A stretch of DNA of 64,000 nucleotides from Clostridia bacterium (GCA_017937065.1 JAGBEI010000015.1:1-64000), one strand, 5' to 3'; shown: positions 34,156 through 42,735, counted from the stretch's first letter. Program-made: numbers and translations. The notes: a model not told the origin generated them from the letters alone.

Positions 34156-36099
34156 ATGAGTAATCAAAACAGTACACAGGCAAACGAGCTCTCTTTAAAC
34201 GAGGTGCTTCAGATTCGCCGTGACAAGCTCTCTGAGCTTCAGGCGTCGGGCAACAACCCGTATGCCGTTACAAAGTACGACTTTACCGATTATGCGCAAA
34301 GCATAAAGGATAACTTTGAGGCGTACGAGAATAAGACAGTGAAAATTGCCGGCAGAATGATGAGCCGCCGCATAATGGGCAAGGCGAGCTTTTATAATGT
34401 GCAGGATTCCACCTGCGGTATTCAGGTGTATGTCCGCCGTGACGATGTGGGCGAGGAGAGCTACAAGCAGTTCAAAAAGTACGATATCGGTGATATTGTG
34501 GGCGTTGAGGGCATTGTTTTCAAGACCAAGACGGGCGAAATATCCGTGCATACTCAGAAAATAGAGCTGCTGTCAAAATCGCTTTTGCCGCTGCCTGAAA
34601 AATTCCACGGTCTGCGCGACCTTGATATGCGTTACCGTCAGCGTGAGGTTGACCTTATAATGAATCCTGAGGTAAAGGACATATTTTATAAGCGTTCAAT
34701 GATACTTAAAGAGATACGCAATTATCTTGACGGCAAGGGCTTTTTAGAGGTGGATACGCCGATACTCGTGCCTCTTGAAATCGGCGCGTCGGCGCGCCCG
34801 TTCAAAACTCACCACAACACGCTTGATATGGATATGTTCCTGCGGATTGAGACCGAGCTGTATCTAAAGCGTCTAATTGTAGGCGGTATGCACCGTGTGT
34901 ATGAGGTCGGGCGTATATTCAGAAACGAGGGAATGGACACCAAGCACAATCCCGAATTTACAACCATTGAGCTTTATCAGGCATTTACCGATTACTACGG
35001 CTTGATGGAGCTTGTTGAGGAGCTTTATAAGCTGCTTGCGGATAAAATCTGCGGCACGCGCAGGATAACCTATCAGGGACAGGAAATCGACCTTGACCAC
35101 TGGGAGCGCATGACCATGACAGAAGCTGTCAAAAAGTACAGCGGCTGTGACTATTACAGCTGGCAGTCCGACGAGGACGCACGCCGCTGCGCCGCCGAAA
35201 AGCATGTGGAGGTGCCGGGCGACGCGACTCGCGGTACTGTTCTTGCCGAGCTTTTTGACGCATTTGTCGAGGAAAATCTTATACAGCCTACGTTTATATA
35301 CGATTATCCTGTTGAAAACAGTCCGCTTGCAAAGCGCAAGCCGGACGACCCCGCGTTTACGGAGCGGTTTGAGTACTTTATCAATGCCACCGAGTTTGGC
35401 AATGCCTTCTCCGAGCTGAATGACCCCATTGACCAGCGCGCACGTTTTGAGGCGCAGGTTGCAAAAAAGCGGGCGGAAGACCCGAATACAAGCGCACAGG
35501 TCGATTATGACTTTGTAACCGCGCTTGAGTACGGAATGCCGCCGACGGGGGGACTTGGCTTCGGCATCGACAGGCTTGTTATGCTGCTTACCGACTCTGC
35601 GTCTATACGTGAGGTATTGCTTTTCCCGACAATGAAGCCGCTGGAGGGTAAAAAGGACGAGGCGGAAAAACCCGCCGAGCAATCCTCAAACGCGCAGACC
35701 GAAGAAAAGCCGCTTGAGAAAATAGATTTCTCCAAGGTGAAAATCGAGCCGCTTTTTGAGGACGAGGTTGATTTTGATACCTTCAGCAGGTCGGATTTCC
35801 GCGCCGTTAAAATCAAAGACTGCGCGGCGGTGCCCAAAAGCAAAAAGCTGCTTTGCTTTACGCTTGATGACGGGACGGATACCGAGCGCACTATTTTAAG
35901 CGGTATTCATGAGTATTATGAGCCGGAGGAGCTTATCGGAAAAACGGTAATCGCCATTGTAAACCTGCCGCCGAGAAAGATGATGGGCATTGAGTCCTGC
36001 GGTATGCTTATTTCCGCCGTCTATGAAAACGACGGCAGGGAGGGTCTGAACCTTCTTATTGTTGATGATAAAATTCCCGCAGGCGCTAAGCTTTACTGA
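34156..36099 (+). CDS. lysS: Lysyl-tRNA synthetase (class II) with C-terminal tRNA-binding domain
   Basis: A 647-residue enzyme. The OB-fold anticodon domain is about 60-165. Class II motif 2 is VGRIFRNEGMDTKHNPEFT and motif 3 GLGFGIDRLVMLL (about 475). A charged linker (PAEQSSNAQTEEKPLE) follows. Residues about 540-647 form a Trbp/EMAPII-like OB domain (FSRSDFRAVKIKDCAAVPKS, NLPPRKMMGIESCGMLISA), normally found at the end of MetRS or as a free protein. Most bacterial LysRS end near 490-510 residues, so the extra domain is unusual and probably adds general tRNA affinity. Confidence 0.95.
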   Translation: MSNQNSTQANELSLNEVLQIRRDKLSELQASGNNPYAVTKYDFTDYAQSIKDNFEAYENKTVKIAGRMMSRRIMGKASFYNVQDSTCGIQVYVRRDDVGEESYKQFKKYDIGDIVGVEGIVFKTKTGEISVHTQKIELLSKSLLPLPEKFHGLRDLDMRYRQREVDLIMNPEVKDIFYKRSMILKEIRNYLDGKGFLEVDTPILVPLEIGASARPFKTHHNTLDMDMFLRIETELYLKRLIVGGMHRVYEVGRIFRNEGMDTKHNPEFTTIELYQAFTDYYGLMELVEELYKLLADKICGTRRITYQGQEIDLDHWERMTMTEAVKKYSGCDYYSWQSDEDARRCAAEKHVEVPGDATRGTVLAELFDAFVEENLIQPTFIYDYPVENSPLAKRKPDDPAFTERFEYFINATEFGNAFSELNDPIDQRARFEAQVAKKRAEDPNTSAQVDYDFVTALEYGMPPTGGLGFGIDRLVMLLTDSASIREVLLFPTMKPLEGKKDEAEKPAEQSSNAQTEEKPLEKIDFSKVKIEPLFEDEVDFDTFSRSDFRAVKIKDCAAVPKSKKLLCFTLDDGTDTERTILSGIHEYYEPEELIGKTVIAIVNLPPRKMMGIESCGMLISAVYENDGREGLNLLIVDDKIPAGAKLY

Positions 36100-36118
36100 T
36101 AAGTAAAAGTAAGCAGAG

Positions 36119-36152
36119 AAAACCGCCGTGCTTTTCAGCACGGCGGTTTTTA
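36119..36152. terminator. Bidirectional terminator between lysS and EF-G-like gene
   Basis: A perfect 13-bp stem, AAAACCGCCGTGC with its complement (36119-36131, 36138-36150). Confidence 0.88.
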
Positions 36153-36172
36153 ATACGCAAGGCTATTTGAAA

Positions 36173-38230
36173 CTATTCGTTGTCCGACTTGGAGGCGGCT
36201 ATTATTTTCTGTGCCTGTGCAGCGGGGACCTCATCATAGCGTGCAAAAGAAAAGTTGTACTTTCCGCGCCCCTGCGACATGGCTTTGAGCGCTATGGTGT
36301 AGTCTGTCATCTCTGCTTCGGGCGCCTCTGCCTGAACTAAGGTGTAACCGGGGCGGTTCTCGTCGGGATTCATACCCATGACGTGCCCGCGGCGCTTGTT
36401 CAGGTCGCCCATTATGTCGCCTACCATATCCTTTGGCACCGATACGTTAAGTGTTCCAATCGGCTCGAGCAGTACGGGATTTGCCTTGGGCAGCCCCTCC
36501 TTGTATGCAAGCTTGGCAGCAAGCTTAAAGGATATCTCGTTGGAATCGACCGGGTGATATGACCCGTCGAATAAGTCTGCGGCAAGATTTACAACGGGAT
36601 ATCCTGCCAAAACGCCTTTCTGCATTGCTTCAAGCAGCCCCTTTTCGACAGCGGGGTAATAGCCCTTGGGCACGCTGCCTCCGACTACGCTCTGCGTAAA
36701 AGTCAGCCCCTCGGCCTCACCGTGTGAGAATGTAATTTTTACATGCCCGTACTGACCCGAGCCTCCCGATTGCTTTTTGTGCTTGCCTTCTGCCTGAACG
36801 CTCTTTTTGATAGTTTCGCGGTAGGCAATTTTAGGCTCGGATAAATTTATACTTATACCGTAGCGCGATTTAAGCTTTGATGTAATGACATCAATATGTA
36901 TATCACCCATGCCCGAAATCAGCATCTGCTTTGTTTCGGAGTTGTTCTCGTATTTCATGGTCGGGTCTTCGTCAAGCAGCTTTTGTATCGCCGAAGATAT
37001 CTTATCCTCGTCGCCCTTGGCGGCGGTTACTATTGCGCGCCGCATGTACGGTACTGGAAAATGTATTCTGCGGTACTCCGTATCTCCGCCCGCGCTGAAG
37101 GTATCGCCCGTTGCTGCCGATGCCAGCTTTGATATCATTCCGATATCACCGCAGCAGAGCTCGCTGACCTCCGTCTGCTTGTTGCCTTTAAGTATGTAAA
37201 TATGCGAGAATTTTTCCTGTGTCCCTGCACGTTTGTTTTTCAGTACGGTATCGCGTTTGAGCGTGCCGTTCATGACCTTGAAAATACTCATTTTTCCGAA
37301 CTGGTCTACCAGTGTTTTAAAGATAAACACCGCGCATGCACCGTCTGGGTCTATGGCGATATCGTCTGCGTCCTCCGCCTTTTCTTCTTTTTTGGCGGTG
37401 TGGCGCGGGAATGAGTCCGCAATGGTGTCCATGAGACCCTTGATTCCCCACAGTCTGACGGCAGCGCCAGAAAATACGGGTACAATCGAGCCTACTATCA
37501 GCCCCTCATGCAGGGCGAGCACCATTTCGTTTAGTGAGATTTCCTCGCCGTTTAAGTACTTTTCCAAAAGCTCGTCGGAGGTCATGGCGATTGCCTCCTT
37601 AAGCGGCTCAATGTATTTTTCGACCTGAGCTTTTATGTCGTCTGTCATGGGGTGCTCTGTACGTGAGCCCTTGCTGTCAAAGCTGTATATCTTCATGTAT
37701 ATGAGATTTACAAACAGCATATCCGCACCTGATTTTACAGGCACAAACGTGGGGCAGACGTTGCGCCCGAAGGTATCGCGCAGCTGCTCAAACGTGCGCT
37801 CAAAATCACTTTCCGGGTCGTCGCACTTGTTTACGAAAAATGCGCGCGGCAGTGCCTCCTTTTCGGTGTACTCCCATGCAAGCTCCGTGCCCACCTCGAC
37901 TCCTGCCTTGCCGTCAACCGTAATAACGGCGGCATCGGCGGCGCGGATTGCCTGTGCGACCTCCCCCTCAAAATCGAGAAATCCGGGCGCGTCGAGGATG
38001 TTGATTTTTATATCCTTCCACATGAGTGATGCGGTGGCAAGAGAGACGGAGTATTTTCGCTTTTTTTCTTCGCTGTCAAAGTCCAAAACCGTGTTGCCGT
38101 CAGAGATGCTGCCCATTCGCTCTGTCTGACCGGCACAGTAAAGCATCGCTTCCGCAACGGAGGTCTTGCCGCTTCCTCCGTGTCCCAAAAGGCAGATATT
38201 GCGGATTGTTTTTGTTGTTAACTCAGCCAT
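36173..38230 (-). CDS. Elongation factor G-like GTPase (EF-G paralogue)
   Basis: A 685-residue translational GTPase with all five EF-G domains. The P-loop is GHGGSGKTS rather than the AHIDAGKTT of housekeeping EF-G. G3 is DAPGFLDF in place of DTPGHVDF, so the catalytic His is Phe, and G4 is NKCD. These changes mark the EF-G-II / EF-G-like group, whose role (back-up translocase, recycling, or ribosome protection) is not settled. Domain IV is intact (GSGQYGHVKITFSH, VGGSVPKGYYPAVEKG). It is not linked to the str operon. Own promoter. Confidence 0.9.
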   Translation of the reverse strand: MAELTTKTIRNICLLGHGGSGKTSVAEAMLYCAGQTERMGSISDGNTVLDFDSEEKKRKYSVSLATASLMWKDIKINILDAPGFLDFEGEVAQAIRAADAAVITVDGKAGVEVGTELAWEYTEKEALPRAFFVNKCDDPESDFERTFEQLRDTFGRNVCPTFVPVKSGADMLFVNLIYMKIYSFDSKGSRTEHPMTDDIKAQVEKYIEPLKEAIAMTSDELLEKYLNGEEISLNEMVLALHEGLIVGSIVPVFSGAAVRLWGIKGLMDTIADSFPRHTAKKEEKAEDADDIAIDPDGACAVFIFKTLVDQFGKMSIFKVMNGTLKRDTVLKNKRAGTQEKFSHIYILKGNKQTEVSELCCGDIGMISKLASAATGDTFSAGGDTEYRRIHFPVPYMRRAIVTAAKGDEDKISSAIQKLLDEDPTMKYENNSETKQMLISGMGDIHIDVITSKLKSRYGISINLSEPKIAYRETIKKSVQAEGKHKKQSGGSGQYGHVKITFSHGEAEGLTFTQSVVGGSVPKGYYPAVEKGLLEAMQKGVLAGYPVVNLAADLFDGSYHPVDSNEISFKLAAKLAYKEGLPKANPVLLEPIGTLNVSVPKDMVGDIMGDLNKRRGHVMGMNPDENRPGYTLVQAEAPEAEMTDYTIALKAMSQGRGKYNFSFARYDEVPAAQAQKIIAASKSDNE

Positions 38231-38330
38231 TGTGTGTTCTCCTTTATATGTAAATTTAGCTTATTTACCTGAAGTGAACTCAGCCTTCTGCCGAAGTATT
38301 TTTACAAAACTCGCTTTTATAAGTGCATTA

Positions 38331-38359
38331 ATTATATATCACTTTAATGTCGTTTTCAA
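38331..38359 (-). promoter_or_regulatory. Promoter of the EF-G-like gene
   Basis: Minus strand TTGAAA (38359-38354), 17 nt, TATAAT (38336-38331), about 100 nt upstream of the ATG. Confidence 0.65.
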
Positions 38360-38432
38360 TGCTTTGAACAAAAAACTTATTGTAATGATGTAAATTTAGT
38401 CAAATTCAACAAAAAATCGACTATAAAATATT

Positions 38433-38472
38433 AAAATGCCCAACGGAAATTGTTTCCATTGGGCATTTTAAC
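38433..38472 (-). terminator. HAD gene terminator
   Basis: A 17-position stem with one mismatch (38433-38449 with 38453-38469) directly after the HAD stop codon. Confidence 0.8.
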
Positions 38473-39272
38473 TATATTGTGTATACGCCTGACTTATTCG
38501 TCTTTCTGTCAAGCCGTTCAATAAGGTCGAAAACAGCGCCGTCACAGCAAGGCTTTACGATTATATCAGCGGCGGCTTTTACATTGTCGGGCGCCGAGCC
38601 GACCGCGGCGCCGATGTCCGCCATCTCAAGCATGGGGATATCGTTTTCATAGTCTCCGATTGTAACAAGCGTGTGTGAGCCTGTAAGCTCCTTTATATAT
38701 CGCGCCGCGTGACCCTTGGTTGCAAGCGCGCTTGTCAGCTCAACTGCGATATTCCATGAACGGGTGATGCAGCAGTCGTCAAAGCGGCTGTCGTTTAAAA
38801 GCATCTTTTTGAATTCAAGCGCGATTTGTTCGCTGTCAAATACATGTGCGCATTTAAGCGGTTTCTTTCCGTAAAGCTGTTCCGGCAGGTCGCCGAAAAC
38901 AGACGTGACTTCGTTTTCCTCGGTATCGGTCGGATATATGCTGCGTACAAAATGACTGCGAAAATCATTTACCGTGTCTGCAAGCTCATCACAGGTATGT
39001 TCTATATGCCTTGCGTACAGAACCGTGTCAGTTTCGCAGTCGTAAACAGCAGCGCCGTTAAATATGCCGGCGGGTGCGTTTATAAGCGGATAAAGAGGCA
39101 TTTCACTCAAAAAAAACTTATATCTACCGGTGATAAAGGTAAACCTTCCTCCGTTGTCGGTAAAATATTTTACCGCCGCGGCGTTCTTTTCAAAAATACC
39201 GTCAAATTGCGAATTTTGAAGTATAGTCCCGTCAATATCGGAGCATATCAGTATTCCGTCAAATTTCCCCAA
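38472..39272 (-). CDS. HAD-superfamily hydrolase (Cof-type)
   Basis: A 266-residue phosphatase of HAD subfamily IIB. ICSDIDGTIL holds the nucleophile and acid-base Asp. FITGRYKF is motif II, GHAARYIKEL motif III and VTIGDYENDIPMLEMADIGAAVGSAP motif IV (core GDYENDIPML). It dephosphorylates a small sugar phosphate or cofactor; the substrate is unknown. GGAGG lies 8 nt before TTG 39272, so I prefer it over ATG 39287, which sits upstream of that site. Confidence 0.88.
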   Translation of the reverse strand: MGKFDGILICSDIDGTILQNSQFDGIFEKNAAAVKYFTDNGGRFTFITGRYKFFLSEMPLYPLINAPAGIFNGAAVYDCETDTVLYARHIEHTCDELADTVNDFRSHFVRSIYPTDTEENEVTSVFGDLPEQLYGKKPLKCAHVFDSEQIALEFKKMLLNDSRFDDCCITRSWNIAVELTSALATKGHAARYIKELTGSHTLVTIGDYENDIPMLEMADIGAAVGSAPDNVKAAADIIVKPCCDGAVFDLIERLDRKTNKSGVYTI

Positions 39273-39363
39273 AGTCCTTCCCTCCATTGTAAATATATCA
39301 TCATATTATACCACGTATATATCAACAATCAAGTGATTTTTAAAAAAATGATAATTTAATTTC

Positions 39364-39392
39364 TTGCTTTTTATGTAAAAAAGTAGTATAAT
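39364..39392 (+). promoter_or_regulatory. Promoter of carD-ispDF
   Basis: TTGCTT (39364-39369), 17 nt, TATAAT (39387-39392). Confidence 0.6.
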
Positions 39393-39452
39393 TTAATTTA
39401 AGATAAAGGACAAACGGGCTTTTGCCCGCAAAAAAAGAAACGGAGAAGAACA

Positions 39453-39926
39453 TTGTTTAAGGTCGGAGATAAAATCGTATACCCGATGCACGGTGCCGGT
39501 GAAATTGAGGCGATTGAGGAACGGATGATTGATGAAAAGGCCGTTAAGTATTACCGCGTAAAGATTTACAGCGGAAACATCACACTTATGGTGCCGGTGA
39601 ATAATACCTCCGGCGTGCAGCTTCGTCCCGTTGTGTCCAGGACGGAGGCAAGGCGGGTTATCGACGGCTTTGACTGTATGAGAGAAGACCCGGATATTCC
39701 GTGGAACAAGCGGTATAAGGAAAATGTAGACAAGCTGAAGACGGGAACGGTTGACAGTGTGGCGGATGTGCTCAGCGGGCTTATCCAGCGCGAAAAAAAT
39801 CACGGACTTTCCACCAGCGACAGGAAAATGTTTATACTGACAAAAAGTATTCTGTGCTCCGAGCTGAATGCTGCGCTTGAAACGGATACCTCTGAAATAT
39901 TTGAGGAAATTCTGAGTAAATTTTGA
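39453..39926 (+). CDS. CarD/CdnL-type transcription regulator
   Basis: A 157-residue RNA-polymerase-binding protein. FKVGDKIVYPMHGAGEIEAIE is the start of the RNAP-interaction domain (core VGDKIVYPMHGAGEI), followed by a helical C-terminal domain (RKMFILTKSILCSELNAALE). CarD proteins stabilise open complexes. The start is TTG at 39453 with GGAGAAG upstream. In Clostridia carD commonly precedes ispD/ispF, as here. Confidence 0.92.
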   Translation: MFKVGDKIVYPMHGAGEIEAIEERMIDEKAVKYYRVKIYSGNITLMVPVNNTSGVQLRPVVSRTEARRVIDGFDCMREDPDIPWNKRYKENVDKLKTGTVDSVADVLSGLIQREKNHGLSTSDRKMFILTKSILCSELNAALETDTSEIFEEILSKF

Positions 39927-39959
39927 TTTTTTGTTTTTATATTCGGTCGCGGAGGGTGT

Positions 39960-41111
39960 ATGAGTAAAACGGTCAGTGCGGTTGTCGTCTGTGCAGGCAA
40001 TTCCGTCAGAATGGGCGGTACCGACAAAATATTTTCCGAGATAAACGGCGTACCTGTTTTTATAAGAACACTTGCCGCGTGTGCAGCATGTGCTCAGGTA
40101 TGCGAGCTTGTGATTGTGACCAAAGAGGAGAGCTTTGACAGGGTTCATGCGGAAATTGAACGGTTCGGTATTTCCAAGCCGTGTGTTTTGGCGGTAGGCG
40201 GCAGTACCCGTGCCGCGTCTGTCAGGAACGGAGTGCTGGCGGCAAAGGGTGAGTATGTCGCCGTCACGGACGGCGCGCGCCCCATGGTAAAGCCGCAGCA
40301 GATTGAGAGTACCTGCCGCGCCGCGTTTGAATACGGCGCCGCGGCGCTCGGCGTGCCGATGACCGATACCGTGAAGCGCATTGATGACAACGGCGATATA
40401 ACTGTCACCGTTGACCGCAAAAATCTGGTGCGGATTCAGACTCCGCAGGTCTTTTTGCGCGCCGAATATCTTGAGCTTTCGGCAAAGGCGCTTGAGACGG
40501 ATATTGAGTTTACCGACGACTGCGCCGTGTACGAATATTACGGAAGGCGGGTGAAAACCGTGTTCGGTACAAACGATAATATAAAAATTACGGTAAAAGA
40601 GGATTTGGATATCTGTTCCCGCCTTTGCGGCACGGGCGCCGTGCGTGTCGGTCACGGCTATGACGTGCATCGGCTTAAACACGGGCGCGAGCTTTGGCTT
40701 TGCGGCGTAAAGATTGATTTTGATATGGGGCTTGACGGTCATTCCGACGCGGATGTTGCGCTTCATGCTCTCATTGATGCGCTGCTCGGCGCCGCGGCAC
40801 TCGGGGATATAGGAACGCTTTTTCCGGATGACGACCCAAAATATAAGGATATATCGAGTATGCTGCTTCTGAAAGCTGCCGCGCAAAAGGTGCTTGACAG
40901 GTTTTCTGTCGTAAACTGCGATATTACTATAATTGCCCAAAAGCCCAGGCTATCGGGGTATATCCCGCAGATGCGCAGCAATATTTCGGGCGTGCTCGGA
41001 GTTTTGCCGGGGACTGTTAATGTCAAGGCAACGACCGAGGAAAAGCTCGGCTTTACAGGTGCGCTTGAGGGTATTGCAGCGCACGCCGTCTGCTCTCTGA
41101 TACAAAAATAA
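39960..41111 (+). CDS. ispDF: Bifunctional IspD-IspF isoprenoid enzyme
   Basis: A 383-residue fusion of two enzymes of the MEP pathway. Residues 1-225 are IspD (MEP cytidylyltransferase): VVVCAGNSVRMGGTDK nucleotide loop, VTDGARPMV, RIQTPQVF. Residues about 226-383 are IspF (MEcPP synthase): VRVGHGYDVHRL with Asp/His zinc ligands, LDGHSDADVALHALIDALLGA (core GHSDADVALHALIDA), DIGTLFPDDD, and KATTEEKLGFTG. The fusion is known in several bacterial groups, where IspE is separate. GGAGGGTGT stands before the ATG. Confidence 0.96.
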   Translation: MSKTVSAVVVCAGNSVRMGGTDKIFSEINGVPVFIRTLAACAACAQVCELVIVTKEESFDRVHAEIERFGISKPCVLAVGGSTRAASVRNGVLAAKGEYVAVTDGARPMVKPQQIESTCRAAFEYGAAALGVPMTDTVKRIDDNGDITVTVDRKNLVRIQTPQVFLRAEYLELSAKALETDIEFTDDCAVYEYYGRRVKTVFGTNDNIKITVKEDLDICSRLCGTGAVRVGHGYDVHRLKHGRELWLCGVKIDFDMGLDGHSDADVALHALIDALLGAAALGDIGTLFPDDDPKYKDISSMLLLKAAAQKVLDRFSVVNCDITIIAQKPRLSGYIPQMRSNISGVLGVLPGTVNVKATTEEKLGFTGALEGIAAHAVCSLIQK

Positions 41112-41112
41112 A

Positions 41113-41136
41113 ACCACTGTGCTTTGCCACAGTGGT
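41113..41136. repeat. 24-bp hairpin repeat, left copy
   Basis: A hairpin with arms ACCACTGTG and CACAGTGGT lies 1 nt after the ispDF stop. The identical 24 bp recur at 42736-42759. This copy lacks a T-run, whereas the right copy has one. Confidence 0.85.
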
Positions 41137-41148
41137 CATAAAACAGTT

Positions 41149-41198
41149 AATGGAGCATATCAGGGTTACTTCACTTTTGATATGCTCCATTTTTATTT
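41149..41198 (+). terminator. ispDF distal terminator
   Basis: A 14-bp stem (41149-41162 with 41178-41191) followed by TTTTTATTTG. Confidence 0.8.
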
Positions 41199-41352
41199 GC
41201 ATGGTTTGGGGCAGGCACACCCAAATAAGATAGCCATGGTCAAATTTGGAACCATGGTATAATCTTGCTCTTATCGCAAAAATTAAACATCAAAAAAATA
41301 TAATTGTAATTTTTCCTAAATCACTTTCATTTTTGAAAATAAGTGGTATAAT
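41199..41352 (+). promoter_or_regulatory. AT-rich promoter region of the lipoprotein unit
   Basis: No gene here. A CCATGGT/ACCATGG inverted repeat (about 41234-41258) lies near the left end. A TATAAT at 41347-41352 with a weak -35 (TTTCAT, 16-nt spacing) would start transcription at about 41359-41360, exactly at the base of the helix annotated next. Confidence 0.5.
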
Positions 41353-41359
41353 ATTAAGT

Positions 41360-41508
41360 GCCAAACAAAGCTGAATATTGAAAGAAGGTTAACCTTTAGC
41401 TAATGGGGAGTATACCCTTTTGTATTGTTACCCAAAATGAATTACGGTAAAAACGTAATCCCACTTGGGTAGCATAAGGTTTTCCTTTCTATTCGAGCTT
41501 TGTTTGGC
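41360..41508 (+). ncRNA. Candidate structured leader RNA
   Basis: A 13-bp perfect closing helix (41360-41372 with 41496-41508) continues inward as GAATA/TATTC, GAAAG/CTTTC and AACCTT/AAGGTT, with small bulges. Inside are ACCCAA/TTGGGT (41430/41465) and the hairpin ATTACG/CGTAAT (41441/41454). The unpaired left strand 41402-41429 contains GGGGAGTATACCC. The helix begins at the predicted transcription start and is followed by an attenuator-like hairpin and the lipoprotein start. I match it to no riboswitch class. A palindromic mobile DNA element is the alternative reading. Confidence 0.5.
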
Positions 41509-41531
41509 GACAATCGGGGTTGCGTTTTTCG

Positions 41532-41569
41532 GTGTGTGCGACTTCGGTTGCACACACTTTTTATATTTT
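41532..41569 (+). terminator. Attenuator-like terminator before the lipoprotein gene
   Basis: An 11-bp stem with one G-T pair and a TTCG loop (41532-41557), followed by TTTTTATATTTT. The ribosome binding site GGAGAG starts right after it, so read-through must be controlled for the gene to be expressed. Confidence 0.7.
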
Positions 41570-41582
41570 GGAGAGAAAGAAA

Positions 41583-42518
41583 ATGAAAAGAATCGCAACA
41601 CTGTTTCTCGTGCTTGCAATGCTGTGTTCTCTTGCAGCGTGTGGTGGAGAAACAACAAACAACAATGGCGGAACAAACGGCAATAACTCCGTTAACAATT
41701 CTGACCAAACCACTTCCTCGAAGGACGAGTCAACAACAGGTGAGAAAAACGGCAAAAATGAAATCTCCTTTACCGAAATGGTTGCTGTCGATAATGACGA
41801 GTGCAGCATTAAAATTACTGGCATTGAAGCCGACAATATGTGGGGTTATACCATAAAGGCGTTGCTTGAAAACAAGTCTGCTGAGAAAACCTATATGTTT
41901 TCTGTCGAAACCGCTGCCATAAATGGAGTTCAGTGTGACCCATTCTTTGCAACCGAGGTAGCCGCAGGCAAAAAGTCCAATGAAGAAATTAGTTTTTCCG
42001 GTGATGAGTTAGAGGAAAATGGCATTACCGAGTATACAGATATTGAATTGACTTTCCGTGTATACGATAGTAATGACTGGACTGCTGATGAGGTTGCGAG
42101 AGAAACTATCCATATCTATCCTTATGGCGAGGACAAGGCTGTTAAATTCGTTAGAGAAGCACAGGCAACTGACAATGTGATTATCGACAATAATTATATC
42201 ACTGTTATTGTTACAGGCTATGAAAAAGATGACATTTTTGGCTATACCGTAAACTTGTTCTTGCTCAATAAAACTGATAAAAACGTAATGTTTAGTGTTG
42301 ATGAAGCATCCGTAAATGGTTTTATGGCAGATCCGTTTTATGCAACATCTGTTTCTGCAGGAAAGTGCACATTTAGCTCTATGGCTTGGTCTGATACCAC
42401 CTTTGAGGAAAATAGTATTACAGAGGTAGAAACAATCGAGTTCAAGCTTAGAGCATATGACGAGGATAATTGGTTAGGCGACGATTTCGCTAATGAAACA
42501 ATTACATTGAATCCGTAA
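41583..42518 (+). CDS. Lipoprotein with duplicated extracytoplasmic domain
   Basis: A 311-residue lipoprotein. The signal peptide ends in the lipobox LAAC (Cys20), then a Asn/Thr/Ser/Gly-rich linker to about 60. Two homologous domains follow, about 65-180 and 195-311. They share GYT, MFSV, NG-x3-DPFxAT-x-V-x-AGK, and EENxITE...RxYDxxxW...ETI. The domain resembles uncharacterised DUF5067/immunoglobulin-like lipoprotein modules. Codon use is AT-richer than in ispDF. It is preceded by a structured leader and attenuator, and the whole unit lies between identical hairpins, which suggests acquisition. Confidence 0.8.
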   Translation: MKRIATLFLVLAMLCSLAACGGETTNNNGGTNGNNSVNNSDQTTSSKDESTTGEKNGKNEISFTEMVAVDNDECSIKITGIEADNMWGYTIKALLENKSAEKTYMFSVETAAINGVQCDPFFATEVAAGKKSNEEISFSGDELEENGITEYTDIELTFRVYDSNDWTADEVARETIHIYPYGEDKAVKFVREAQATDNVIIDNNYITVIVTGYEKDDIFGYTVNLFLLNKTDKNVMFSVDEASVNGFMADPFYATSVSAGKCTFSSMAWSDTTFEENSITEVETIEFKLRAYDEDNWLGDDFANETITLNP

Positions 42519-42545
42519 GGAAACATAGCATATTCGTTGCACAAC

Positions 42546-42658
42546 TGTAACGCTTTTACCTGACAAAGTTAGGTTAGGGGTATAATCACCTTACCACCTA
42601 AAAAACAAGTCTTAAAAACCCTCGCATAACAAGGATTTTGATACCAAAAAGCGTTACA
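42546..42658. mobile_element. MITE-like 113-bp element with 12-bp terminal inverted repeats
   Basis: Ends TGTAACGCTTTT (42546-42557) and its exact complement (42647-42658). The interior has an ACCTGAC/GTTAGGT hairpin and no gene. No clear target-site duplication is seen. It could equally be an RNA with a closing helix. Confidence 0.35.
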
Positions 42659-42673
42659 ATCACATAAATGATT

Positions 42674-42711
42674 AAAGGGCGAAGATACTTTTAACGGTAT
42701 CTTCGCCCTTT
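42674..42711. terminator. Strong hairpin, probable terminator
   Basis: A perfect 15-bp stem (42674-42688 with 42697-42711), AAAGGGCGAAGATAC and its complement. The T-tract is short. Confidence 0.6.
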
Positions 42712-42735
42712 GTGATATTTAATAACTGTATTACG

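Noticed and set aside
39393-40940. A 515-codon minus-strand open frame over carD and ispDF
   Set aside because: It is antisense to two strongly conserved genes, is rich in Arg/His/Cys as expected of a shadow frame, and has no ribosome binding site.
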